Positions 49,342 to 60,674 of a stretch of DNA of 64,000 bases are shown piece by piece. Below the pieces are notes generated by a model. The model made no database searches and was not told the DNA's origin. It saw nothing but the letters and a program-made list of their open reading frames with translations. Source of the DNA: Pyrus communis (Eukaryota; Streptophyta; Magnoliopsida; Rosales; Rosaceae); NCBI RefSeq assembly GCF_963583255.1, contig NC_084815.1, positions 7,611,724 through 7,675,723 on the forward strand, given 5' to 3'. The first letter of the stretch is position 1. Every line of letters begins with the position of its first letter. Made by a program: the position numbers and the translations under genes.

Positions 49342-51544
49342 TGATGCGAACTAATTAAGCACACAAATTAAAACCCTCTTTTGACAATTGTAGTAAAGAT
49401 GCAAGTAGGGATCGTTCTAGACCGGGGATTAGGAGGGATTGCTAAACACTTGGAAACTGACTTAAAAACTCAAAAACAAATTTTAAAACACTAAACTCGA
49501 CTCAAAGAATGCAAAACTAAAAGTTAAAACACTTAAACAAACCTAAAACACTTTCTAACTAAATTAGACACTAAGGTAAAGGGGGGATTGAGGTTTTGAT
49601 GAAATGAAACTAAATACACAGATTGTAATTTAAAGGCAGAATGTAAATATGAATGTGATGAAAATAGGGATGAATGCTAGCTAGAAGGTTCTTCTCCACA
49701 CATGTTACACTTGCATACAAGATGATTTTCGGTTGGTCTTTCGATAAATTATGAAACTCAACACCCCGGGTTAATTAGGTCCGCTTAAATTAACCGTCAA
49801 GTTTTCCTTAAGTTAATGAATTGGATGATTGCATGCGACAACCCAAAGCATTCCCCACAAGTTCCCTACATGAATTGCATAATAGAGATACAAGCAAGAA
49901 TCATTAAGCATCATGAAAACTATAAGTGTTGACGAGGCATTCGTTACTATGATTGCATGAAACTTATGCCAAGAATTTATTTAACGCGATTGTTTATAAG
50001 CAACCTCCACTACTTGTGAATATAAGTTCATAACTATTAGGTGAAACTCACTTATATTCTAGCGTCATATTCATGCATGAAAATTAAGCGTTCACTCTCA
50101 ATAAACATACACAAATAAGTTATCGATCAAGCAGTTAAACAAATTGAATTCACCATTCATGAAATTCCAACCAAATGTAATCAATTCATATTGCAAGCAT
50201 AAACATGGTTTCGAATCACCCCCTAGCTAAATAGGGGTTTAGCCTCTCATGTTCACAACAAGAAAAATAAAATTGAATTTAAACATAAAAAACAAAGGAT
50301 GGATTACACCTAGAACGCCCAACGAATCCACTTGAATTTCTGCGCGTCTAAGTCCTCTTTCCTCTTCTCCTTGCTGCGGCAGAGATGTTGTGTGGGTTTA
50401 TTTGGGTGATTTTTCTGACTTTGGGATGGATTTAGGGTGTTAAAGTGGGCGGCAATGGTGGTGGAATGGTGTGGGAAAAGGCACGGCAGTTGCTGGAATG
50501 GCAGGGAGAAGTGCGGCTGGAATGGCAAAATTTTAGGGTGATGGGATGCTTGCGGCTTAGGGAGGAAATATGGCGGCTGTTAAGGGAAAAATAGGGTGGA
50601 TGTGTGTGACGGCTTGGATGGGAAAAAGCTGGAATTATGGAATGGTGGGATGCGGCCGTGGTTTTTTGGTTTATTAGGGTAAAATAATATATATTGGAAT
50701 GGTGGTGGCTGCCACAGTTTTTAGGTGTCTTAGGGTGAATAAATGGTTTTTTTTTATGGATGCTGCGGCTGTTTGGTGGATAATTAGGGTGCCAAAGTGT
50801 GGGGGGGCCACGGCTTAGAAGAATGGGATGGTGGCTTTTGGTAAATAGGGTTATTAGGCTTATGGTGGCTGCGGCACAAGGGAAAAGGTGGAGATAAATG
50901 GATTTGATCAATTAAATGGATGGGAATGTGACGGCTAGAGAAGGAATTAGGGTGGTGGCTGAAAATATGAATTAAAGTGAATCAATTAGGTCGGCTAGGG
51001 TGAAATAAAAGGGTGAAAATCTGAGATTGTTGTGGGGTGACGGCTAGGGTTAGGTTAGGGTGAAGGAAATAGGGTTTAAGTGAATGATTTTGGACACAAA
51101 TGCCCCCCCCCTGCACGGCAAGGGAAGGGGAGAAAATAAAAGGGCACGGCAAAGGGTTACAAAGTGGCTAGGGCCTTCGTTTTGTGTCCTAAAGCGCCTA
51201 CAAGGACTTCAAAGTGGCTAGAAAATACGGACGTTTAAGATTAGGAAAGGTTACCAAAACGGGAAACTTAGGATTAACTTTCCTAAAATAGGAAACCTTG
51301 TTTGAGTAGGAATCCTCGTTTTGGTAAGAATTCATCGTTGGAGTAGGAATTCGTCATTTCTTCAAGTCTTCAACTCATTCATTCCTCTTTCGCTCCAAAA
51401 GACTCCAATTTGCATCTTCTTGCACACTTTGGCCTTATAATCTGAAAATACACAAAAGTAGCCTTAAACACTAAAATAGCTAAGTAAACACAACATAAAT
51501 GCACGAGAACAAGCTAATTAAGTCGCATGAATATGCTCCTATCA
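49342..51544 (-). repeat. 5' LTR of the Athila-like gag-protease element
   Basis: 2203 bp, nearly identical to 42316-44516. It differs at about seven positions seen by eye (for instance 49600, 50060 and 50091) and in a C run near 51104-51112. Confidence 0.95.
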
Positions 51545-51549
51545 CTAAT

Positions 51550-51949
51550 CGGCTTAAAGAATAGTTCTCTCGCACTAGTATAAAGTGTGCTGACTTAGTA
51601 AGTCAATCCACTATCATCCAGATGCCATCGTAACCATTTTACGTACAAGGAAACTTGTACACGAAATCCATAGTAATATTTTCCCATTTCCACTAGGGAG
51701 CAGGAAGTGGCTGCATCAGTTCAAAAGGCTTTTTCCTCTCAGCTTAACTTGCTGACAAATTGCACACATACTCACGTATTTAGCAATCTTTCTTTTCATT
51801 CCAGGCCAATAGTAGAAAGGTCGAATAGTGTGATACATCTTGGTACTCGTAGGATGCATCGCATATGTCGATATATATGCTTTATCGAGAATATCTTTCT
51901 TTAGTTTTTCAATATTCGGCACGTACATTCGACTTCCCTGCATAAGCAT
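51550..51949 (-). pseudogene. Chromovirus integrase N-terminal part (zinc region)
   Basis: The piece reads HPTSTKMYHTIRPFYYWPGM and then CAICQQVK, the HHCC zinc region that opens a gypsy integrase. A run-on segment toward 51550 has stops. It is separated from the rest of the integrase, now at 41661-42310, by the 9.2-kb nested element. Confidence 0.88.
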
Positions 51950-52276
51950 GCCATTAAATTCCTGAATTCTAAGATCTTTCTTCTTTCCTCATGATACTGC
52001 CTCGGCTAATTCCTGAGATTCCTTATCTTCCGCTTGAGCTTCTAGCAACCAATCAATTAAAATCGATCTGATCTGGAAACTAGCAAGTAAAGCTTCTTCC
52101 CGATCTATCACTTCCAAGTCAACTCCAGTAGATCTCAATTATGTGAGAAGAGGGATATGGCAAGCATATAAAGCATTAATACAGCCCTGAGATTTCCTGT
52201 TAAGTGCATCTACCACCACATTTGTACAACCAGGATGATACTCAATTGTGCAATCATAATCACTGAGTAATTCTAT

Positions 52277-53531
52277 CTATCTTCGTTGTTGAAGGTTAAG
52301 ATTTTTCTGGGCGAATAGGTATTGGAGGCTTTTATGATTTGTGAAAATCTTGCACTTTTCTCCATATAAATAATGTCTCCAAGTCTTCAGGGCGAAAATG
52401 ATGGATGCTAGCTCGAGATCATGGGTAGAGTAATTCATCTCGTGTGGCTTCAACTGTCGCAAGGCATATGCAATCACCCTACCATGCTGCATTAATATGC
52501 AACCTAAGCCATTTAAAGAAGCATCATTGTAAATCTCAAAATTACCACTGTCGTCTGGAAGCGCCAAAACAGGTGCGTAAGTGAGTTAATACTTTAGTTG
52601 CTGGAAACTCCGCTCACAATCATTGTCCCATTCAAATCTAACTTCTTTTCTAGTCAACCTCGTCAGTGGTAACGCTATGGTTGAAAAATCTTTAACAAAC
52701 CATCGATAATAACCTGCTAAGCCCAAAAAACTTCGTACCTCAGTGACTGCTTGTGGATGCTCCCACTTTCAACTACAACTATTTTCTATGGGTCCACTTG
52801 AATACCCTAGGTTGATATTACATGCCCCAAGAATGCCACTTGATCTAACCAAAACTGACATTTGCTAAACTTAACATATAATTGGTGCTCCCTCAATTTC
52901 TTCAAAACCAAATTAAGATGTCAAGTATGCTCTGCCTTAGACTTAGAATACACCAAAATATCGTCAATAAAAACAATAACGAACCTATCGAGGTATGGCT
53001 TGAATACCCGATTCACCAGGTCCATAAAAGCTACGGGTGCATTCGTTAACCCAAATGGCATCACGAGGAATTCATAATGACCATATCAAGTCCTAAAAGC
53101 CATCTTAGGTACATCTTCACTTCTAATCTTTAACCAGATCCCAAATCAATCTTGGAGAACACGTAAGTACCTCGAAGCTGGTCAGATAGATCATTTATAC
53201 GCAACATTGGATAACGGTTTTTAATCGTTACCCGATACAACTGTCAATAGTCTATACACAACCTCAAAGTCCTGTCTTTCTTTCGTACAAATAAAACTAG
53301 AGCCCCCCAAGGTGAAGTACTAGGCTGAATGAAACCTTTATCAACCAATTCCTGCAACTGGATTTTCAATTCCCTCAACTCCGCAGGAGCCATTCGATGC
53401 GGATTTAAGGAAATAGGATATGTACCTGGGAGTAAATCAATAGTGAATTCCATTTCTCTATGTGGTGGTAATCCAGTTAAATCATCCGGAAAAACATCAG
53501 GGAAGTGCCTAACTACCCGTACATCCTCCAC
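52277..53531 (-). pseudogene. Chromovirus reverse transcriptase and RNase H remnant
   Basis: The segment 53531-53244 has the start of RT ([45 protein letters not shown]). The segment 52567-52277 is RNase H ([44 protein letters not shown]). The region between, including the expected catalytic YIDD-type site near 52950, is split over frames by stops and indels. Confidence 0.88.
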
Positions 53532-53734
53532 AGGGTAGGCGTATCCTCATTCAATACCACGTGAGCCAAATATCCCTGACAACCTTTCCTTAATAACCTT
53601 TTAGCCCTCACGGCAGAGATAATGCCTTGCCTTAGTCCACTACATATACCCATAAATGTAACCATAGGCAAGCTCGGCCGATGAAAAGTGATTGTTTTCT
53701 CATAACAATCCATCTTGGCACGATTGTAATGTAA

Positions 53735-55502
53735 TGATAGGAGCATATTTAGGCGACTTACTTAGCTTGTTTTCGTGCATCTATGTTGTTAATTCATAAT
53801 TGTTTTAGTAGTTTAAGCCATTTTCGTGTGTTTTTAGGTTCATATGGCTAAGGAAGCAAAAAGATGCATTTTGGAGCATTTTGGAGCAAAATTGGGCTTG
53901 GAATGGATAGCATATGCTCGGAGCCAAAGTGTTGGACGAATTTGAAAGCCTTGTATGCACTTTGGACATAAAACAAAGGCCCTAGCCCAATCAAACAATC
54001 CTTTGAGCCATGCAAAACCTCTAGCCCAATCAACAACCCTTAGCCACATGCATTCACATGCATCACAACCCCAAAACCATCAAGAAACACCATTCACACA
54101 CACATGCACTTACTCTTTCATCATTGCACCACCATTCACACACACATGCACTTACTCCTTCATCATTACACCACCTTCTCCATCTTTATTCCACATGCAT
54201 TCATCATAATTCACCCTAGCTACCACCATTCACACACACATGCACTTATTCTTTCATCATTGCACCACCATTCACACACACATGCACTTACTCTTTCATC
54301 ATTGCACCACCAATTCAACACATGCATTCACACACCAACAACCTAGCTCTTTTTCCATCATTATTTCATCCACATGCACTCTCAATCATAACAACCACAT
54401 TCACTCTTAAACAATCACCCACATATTCTCCCATTCCCCCTATAAAAACCCATGCATTCATACACAAAAATCTCATATCTCATTTTCATACACAAGACAC
54501 CACAAACACATCCAATCTTCCCCTTTGCCGCAAATCCCCTTCCATTTTTACACAATCTCTTCTTGGCTTCATTCCATTCCATACACTCTCCCATTCGCAG
54601 AAACCATTCAACCTTAGCCGCTCCACCTTCATTTACAACACACTTGGAGCACCCACACCGAAGGCAACTCTTAAGGGATTTCGACATCAGTTTTGCTTCA
54701 AGGGTTCTTTCTTCTTAATCCTATGTTCACTCATGTTATATATTTTTATGTCAAACCTTTTGTCAACATGAAGTGTAACTAATCTCTCTCTAGGGATTCG
54801 ATGTAGCCTTGCAAGATTGCCATGTAGTTAATTCAGAATTCTCATTTAATCTATCTATTTCTTGTTTCATTCTCCGTTTTAATTGTGACTTAGTGTGTTG
54901 ATTTTAATGCTTGATCATCATTTGAATTAACCACAAGTTGTTTAGCCAAGATTAAAGCACACATCATGCATAATCTTGGTGGATATGTGAATGAATGAAG
55001 GGAATGTTTTGCAAACATCCTGCCGAGTGTTCCCTTTGGTTTTGTAAAAGTTTCTTGTGCACTATATATTCTTGATTAGGAACCAAAGTTGCACATCACA
55101 ATTAGGCTCATGATTAGAGACATTTGATCAAATCCACACATCATATGGTTGATCATATCTAAGTGAAACAAACTCAAGAAATAGGTAGATGGATGAGTAT
55201 AATCTGATTCAACAAGCATGGCCTTGGGTTAGCAATGGTAAAATCGAATCCCTAGCTTCATCTCCATTGGTACTATCTCATTTTATTAGCTGTTGATTCA
55301 TTCATTTTGTGTTTACTTCATTTCCTTATGCTTTCAAGTTACAACAACAAATCTGCCTACATTGATTAGTTTTATTTCTCTAGTAAAGAGTTCTTGCAAA
55401 ACAAGTGATTATATAGGTCCAATTAGTCCCTGTGGATTCGACACCCTTACTTGTGCCATTATACTAAACATATTCTAGCATGAAGAAGGAAAACAACAAT
55501 CA
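53735..55502 (+). mobile_element. Solo LTR of an Athila/Tat-like gypsy element inside the chromovirus protease
   Basis: The 1768-bp LTR starts TGATAGGAGCATATTTAGGC and ends AACAACAATCA, with a perfect TGTAA duplication at 53730-53734 and 55503-55507. Its start resembles that of the Athila-like LTR at 49342-51544 read on the minus strand, and its end contains CCTGTGGATTCGACACCCTT, a motif common in LTR ends of this group. It splits the chromovirus reading frame just upstream of LHYNRAKMDCYEK. It carries an internal 42-bp tandem repeat (54089-54312). Confidence 0.92.
54089..54312. repeat. 42-bp tandem repeat inside a solo LTR
   Basis: Four good copies of a unit beginning CACCATTCACACACACATGC occur at 54089, 54131, 54227 and 54269. 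A diverged stretch lies between the second and third copies. Confidence 0.88.
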
Positions 55503-55507
55503 TGTAA

Positions 55508-55740
55508 CTAATCCATGCCCAGAATGACATCAAAATCAACGATATATAATGAAACAAGTTAGCTGACATGACGACGTCCTCCACTAGAACAGCTAACATA
55601 GCATGTCTCACCTCTAGGCATCGAAAACTCTAACTCATAACCGAGAGGTGTAGGGTCGGGTATGGTTGCATTGTTTGAACAAATGTATGAGAAATAACAA
55701 TGTGTATGGCATCATAATCACTTAATACTCTAGACAAATG
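55508..55740 (-). pseudogene. Chromovirus protease remnant
   Basis: Minus-strand pieces read ISHTFVQTMQPYPTP and VEDVVMSANLFHY, typical of the gypsy retropepsin region. The catalytic Asp-Thr/Ser-Gly triplet that should precede ISHTF is not conserved (DYDAIH-like). The remaining C-terminal part lies at 53513-53734, past the solo LTR. Confidence 0.75.
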
Positions 55741-55889
55741 GCCAAGGATATTTAACGTACCCATAATCAAATCGGGGTTGTTCTGAGCATCCTGCAAGGT
55801 GATATGATGAACATGGCCCTGAGGCTGTTGTCGTCCTCCACGACCTCTGTTAGCTTGGTTCCCACGTCCTTGTGTACCTCGTCCCTGAC

Positions 55890-57060
55890 TAGGCTGGTTA
55901 GGCTGCCTCGATGATCATGAACTGCTAGAAGCAACCTCTACGTTCTGGGATTGTCCTTTGGAATACCACTGTGATCCACCACCTGAATATGGCGTTTAAC
56001 CTCTTGGATACTGAGCGTAACCGCTCTAATGATACGGATCGTGTGGGTACTGATACAGTCCTCCAGAATATGGAGCTATGTCCCCCTGATAATGATATGC
56101 TCCACCATAACTCGTCTGGGTATAAGTACTGGGCTCCGAGACTTGTGAAATAGGAGCTGGTGGTGGCAAGGTTGATGGCTGGGGCTTCTGTTGATTGGGC
56201 ACTGAATAGCCTGATGTCCCATCTGGCCATACGTGAAATATCCACTGCTACCTCGCCTACATTCCCCAAAATGACGATTATTGCATCTGCGACACAGTGG
56301 GCCACCTGAACTACTAGAATCTCTCTGTCTCTGGAACCGAGAACCTCCTAAAAATCGGCCGCCTTTCCGCTACGCAGTGGAACTCAAACCCCCACTAGAA
56401 GAACTAGAACTAGTACCACTTCTCTTAAAACTCTGCGTTTTGCGAGGTCCTTGAAATGACTGGCCTTTATCTTTATTATTATTTTTCTTTTGACTATTAT
56501 CTTTTTCTTCTTCTTTTTCACTGTCACTGGGCATATTTTCATAATCCTCAACCCGCAGTAGAATCTCATAAAACTCCTGATATGTAGAGCAAGGAGTCGT
56601 GGTCGCCATAGAACGCCACTTTTTTCGAGTACCCTATTTGAATCGTCAAAGCATCTCAGCAGGATTTTCAGCAATCTCCGAACAATACCGAGACAGATCA
56701 GTAAACTTTCTATAATACTCAATAGCTAACACTTTTCCTTGCTTTAATTGCGAGAATTCTTGCCTCCTACAATGCAAATACTCTGGGGGTACAAATCTCT
56801 TCTGGAATAATCGCTTAAAAACCTCCGAATATGTAGCTTCTTCCGGTGACAACTAAAAAGATTCTTGGCTCTACCAGGATGCAGCCTCCTTACCCAAAAA
56901 CCAAGTGGTCGTCTCAACCCATCTACCCTCACGGAAATTCCCATGTCGCTGCATCACTCGATAGGTTTTCTCAACATGGTTAAGCCACTGCTCGGTTCCC
57001 TCGAGCCCCTCATTACCCACAAAATTATTCAACTTTAAGTTATATATAGTCTCCAAGGGA
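55890..57060 (-). pseudogene. Chromovirus gag remnant
   Basis: Frames at 57056-56871 (NLKLNNFVGNEGLEGTEQWL) and 56852-56646 (EVFKRLFQKRFVPPEY, EFSQLKQGKVLAIEYYRKF) match the retrotransposon gag domain. A lysine/serine-rich linker follows at 56609-56370. The zinc knuckle near 56220-56260 reads GYFTYGQMGHQAIQCP, in which cysteines are replaced by tyrosine, so it is not functional. Confidence 0.85.
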
Positions 57061-57275
57061 GTTCTCTGGGTGGACGAAGTGAGGACTGAATGGCATTAGC
57101 AATAGCCTCCCCAAGTCTCAGAAGAGGTACGTGGCTCTCTATAAGGTGGCATGAGGTGGCATGTAGGACTTTCTATGAGGTGGCAGAAGAGGTATGGTTC
57201 TGACATAAGACATCAAAATGATTAGAATACTCACAAAATATGTAGGACTGTCAAACCTAGGCTTTGATGCCAAAC

Positions 57276-59698
57276 TAACACACCCCGACCTAAATCGAGG
57301 CATGCTGGCCGTCACGTGATGGTGACGTAGCCATGTGCGCAGTCCGGAAGTGACAGTGATATGAAGATGTGAGAAATCAAAAAACCAATTAACTAATGCA
57401 CACAAGACAAGTAAATAAGTGCGGGAAGAAGTGTTAGAGTGTAGATACACATAGTTAGAGCGTAGGTGCCAAGGTGCAGTCTAGCAAGCTAAATACTAAT
57501 TATACAGGGTATGAAAGGAAACCCTACATTGATGGATGTCTATCAGAACCGCAGTAGAGTCCTCGTAAGCCACTAACACACACTTCTATCTAAAACTTGG
57601 AGGGGTGTAAAACAGAAAACGTGGGTGAGCAAAAACAAAGCTTTTCAAAACCATTTCTCTTTCCAAAAGTAATAACCCATCACCGTAAAACCCGTATAGT
57701 TTCCCAAAAAATAAAAATACATACTATATAAAAATCACGCTCGAGAGTAGTGAAACTTAAATATATGCCATATCAAGTATCCCAGTATGGACATAAATAG
57801 CCAGGTGAATAAATCAATGTAAAATGATATGTCAGCCGAAGTCACCTAACGTGACCTGTACGGTTGAACCTATAGCTCATCAAATATGCATGCACACGAG
57901 TCGGAACCACCTATTGTGGTCTGTACGACAGGGCTAGGTGCAAATAAGTATGCTCAAGTGCTACAATCACGTGAAGGCTGTGCGAATAATCGCGAGTCAC
58001 CTACGAGTCGGAACCACCTAATGTGGTCTATATGACAGGGTTGTGCATCAAACTTGGATCCAAGGTGAGCGTGTGGTGCGGGAGGTGAACATCACGTGAA
58101 GGACTGTGCCCTAGCCACGGGCAGGAGCACTAGCACCGGGGTGCAGGATAATGAGCTCTAAATGCATCTACATATAACCACAAACAATGCATCCACTATC
58201 ATCAATATATACTCACCTGAAGCTTACCTGAGCGTCCACAGCATCTAGCATCAATATGCATATCTATACTAATGCATACTTTAAAGCATAATGTAATTGA
58301 CATGGCATTTAAAACGTAATTTCATTTAAAACAAATTTATGGGAAAGTGAAAAGCATATATACGTATATATAGAAAACCAAAAGCCCACTCACTAGTATG
58401 TAGCTGGATCATGACCCCCGAGTCTCGCCTGACTGCACTCGTCCTCCGGAAACGTCTCACCTATATGTGAAATCACTATTTTAACATTAATTTTAAGTAC
58501 ATAACCAAAACTGTGTAACAACTTATCATACGTTGCTCAATTGGGGTGTTTGATATACCATTGTGGCCTACTCAACACCACGAGCATTCTCATATTTTTA
58601 GAATAATTTCCGACGTCCCACGTGCCTAGCACACGGACGAAATTTTAAACGCCGTTAGGGAATATTCCGCTAAATAATAGAATATTCTGTTAACTTTACC
58701 TAACGCCGTTAGTATATTCCATCAAAGTTGATGGAATATTCTCCTTCCTTCTTCGGTGGTTCGCCAAATTCTGGCGCCGATCGCCGTTGCTTCGTCGGAA
58801 ACTGGAAAAAATTTCAAATTTAAATATCTCACTCAAATCTCAACCAAACTTCACAAACCTTACATGGATTTAAAGCCTTGAACGAGTAGAACATGTTCTT
58901 ACTACTTTGAAGTCCTAAAACTGACGGGAACTAGTCGGAAAATCCTTCGATATTCTGGTCAAAACTGCAACCGAGGAACTGACCTATCCCGACATCCAAA
59001 ACCTTCCAAAACTTCTCTATGGTCTATTTGAAGTTGTTTTAAGACTCCATTTAGCCCTGAAGCTCCATGAAACGTCCACGATCACAATGGAGTAGCAGAG
59101 CACCTCGCCGGAGCTCGCGAGTTCCAAGGTTTCCGAGGTTCTTTCACAAAACTAAGGGTATGATTAGGTTCCTGACCTTGCAAGGAACTCGAAAGTGACC
59201 TCCATTAGTTCGATCTATGCAAGATGAAGATGGTTGGGTGTGTGTGTATGCGGACTGTACGGACGAATGAAAGATCGAGAGAAAGGATAAGGGTATGTGT
59301 GTGTGTGTGTGTGTGTGCGTGTGCGCGCGTGTGGTCCAGATTGGGCATAGATAAAAGGGATCTTAAGCCCTAATTGGGCTACATGTTTAGGGCTAACAAT
59401 TGACCCCAAAACAAACCTAAAATTCTAATTGGACCCAAGAAAGTAGGAGGTGTGGTGATTGGTCCATTTCCTTAGCCCAATTACACAATCGTTTATTCAT
59501 AATATTTTCGTTACGAACCCAACTCGGCCCTAAATCACGTCAACACTGTCGTGACATCGAGTATGATTTAATTATGTCAACGGAAAAAATAATTTAAAAC
59601 CATATACGTACATTCACGTCACTACGACTCAAGGGTATAATCGTCATTTTCACACAATCGAGGATAAAATATATATTAATTCGGGACGGGTCGTCACA
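57276..59698 (-). repeat. 5' LTR of the chromovirus
   Basis: 2423 bp, matching 38740-41331 with numerous substitutions and small indels. Its inner end reads TAACAC where the partner has TGACAC, so the terminal dinucleotide has mutated. A GT/GC microsatellite lies at 59295-59330. Confidence 0.92.
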
Positions 59699-60189
59699 GA
59701 AAATCAACAATCAAGATTAATCTAAAAGTAACAAACCCAAAAAATTACCAAAAATTTTCAAAAAAAAAAAACAATTTTATTTCTTCAACACGCTAAAAAC
59801 TAAACACGCTTAAATTAAACACACTTAAACAAATTAATTAAATATTTTTAATTAATTATGTTTGTTTGTAATGCTACGTTTGCTTTGTATTTAAAATTAA
59901 ATTATCGGAGTTAAACATAATGTTTTATTTTCAAAAAACAAACTTATTAAGTGGACACTTACAAGGCATACAAAATAATAAAAAAATTATATTTATGAAT
60001 AGTAATCACTCTTGCCTTTACCCTTCATCTTCTCAAATTGATAGACTTGCACAAAAACAATTATTGTTTATAGTGAATGGGAAGGGCAATTTCACTGCCC
60101 TTGCCCTTGCCCTTGCAGGCTTGCCCTCCTAAAACGGATGGATGCTCTAAGCCAACTGTTTACAAGGTTGTATAAAACATAACAATGAT

Positions 60190-60305
60190 TACAACGTATT
60201 TTTAGGTTTGTTGGTTAAGAGGGTCAACATTTGCACCCGAGGTCCCGCCTTCAATACCCCCTCTTCTATTATCGCTTGTATTGAAAATAATCTGAGTCAT
60301 TGTGA
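60190..60305 (+). mobile_element. SINE-like element 3
   Basis: The A-box-like GTTTGTTGGTTAAGAGGGT is followed by CACCCGAGGTCCCGCCTTCAA, a degenerate B box about 30 bp later. The copy ends near CTGAGTCATTGTG without a clear A tail. This is the general layout of tRNA-derived plant SINEs. Confidence 0.45.
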
Positions 60306-60674
60306 AGTAAAAATCAAAAGAATAACATGTTTTCATTGTAATCAACTTAAGGTTAGATATAATACAATCGCAATCTAACGGTTAGATATACTCATGTGAA
60401 TATAATACAATCACCATCTAATCGTCAAGATCGTGAATCCATTTAGTACATGTAAGTATGTTGTAGCCAAATCCCCAAATTTAACTCTATCTTGATAAAA
60501 ATTTGGGTGTTAAACAGCTCAAAAATAAAAGAAGCAAAAATAATGAGACCACACTTGTGCAACAATCATCGGATCAACAGAAACACTGACCCGTTTACCA
60601 GTTCTCCAATAATGCAAACAAAACTATATATAATTTTACAGACGCAATCATACAACAATAAGTCTAGTGGTGCA

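Larger units (their letters stand above)
42316..51544 (-). mobile_element. Young Athila-like gypsy element encoding only gag and protease
   Basis: A 9229-bp element with LTRs at 42316-44516 and 49342-51544, and a perfect CTAAT duplication at 42311-42315 and 51545-51549. The primer binding site (49318-49335) is an exact complement of the 3' end of plant tRNA-Asp. The polypurine tract complement CCCCCACACTTAA lies just inside the 3' LTR (44521). Gag and protease are present (49214-46410), but no RT, RNase H or integrase follows; 44517-46400 has no credible frame. It therefore depends on proteins from elsewhere. The LTRs differ by eye at only about seven bases and one C run, so insertion is recent. 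Confidence 0.95.
38740..59698 (-). mobile_element. Ty3/gypsy chromovirus (Tekay/Del-like), degenerate, with two nested insertions
   Basis: Read on the minus strand, the LTR starts TGTGACGACC and ends GTGTCA. LTRs are 38740-41331 and 57276-59698, and the perfect duplication GAAAA lies at 38735-38739 and 59699-59703. The polypurine tract complement is at 41332-41345. Next to the 5' LTR, 57257-57275 reads as a degraded initiator-methionine tRNA primer site (TTTGGCATCAAAGCC on the minus strand). Order gag, protease, RT, RNase H, integrase and a C-terminal chromodomain-type tail define a chromovirus. Many stops, lost zinc and protease residues, and diverged LTRs show an old insertion. The total of 20.96 kb includes 11 kb of later insertions. 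Confidence 0.93.
38410..60147. mobile_element. PIF/Harbinger-type MITE split by nested LTR retrotransposons
   Basis: The left end is GAGCATCTCCACC and the right end in reverse is GAGCATCCATCCG. TAA trinucleotides flank both ends (38407-38409 and 60148-60150), the 3-bp duplication of this superfamily. Removing the LTR element inside leaves about 775 bp with no reading frame. The terminal match is short (7 bp plus partial), so assignment is moderate, but the two halves sit exactly on either side of the nest. Confidence 0.6.

Noticed and set aside
54089..54312. Regular repeats as a possible CRISPR array
   Set aside because: Units are adjacent without unique spacers, in plant LTR sequence.
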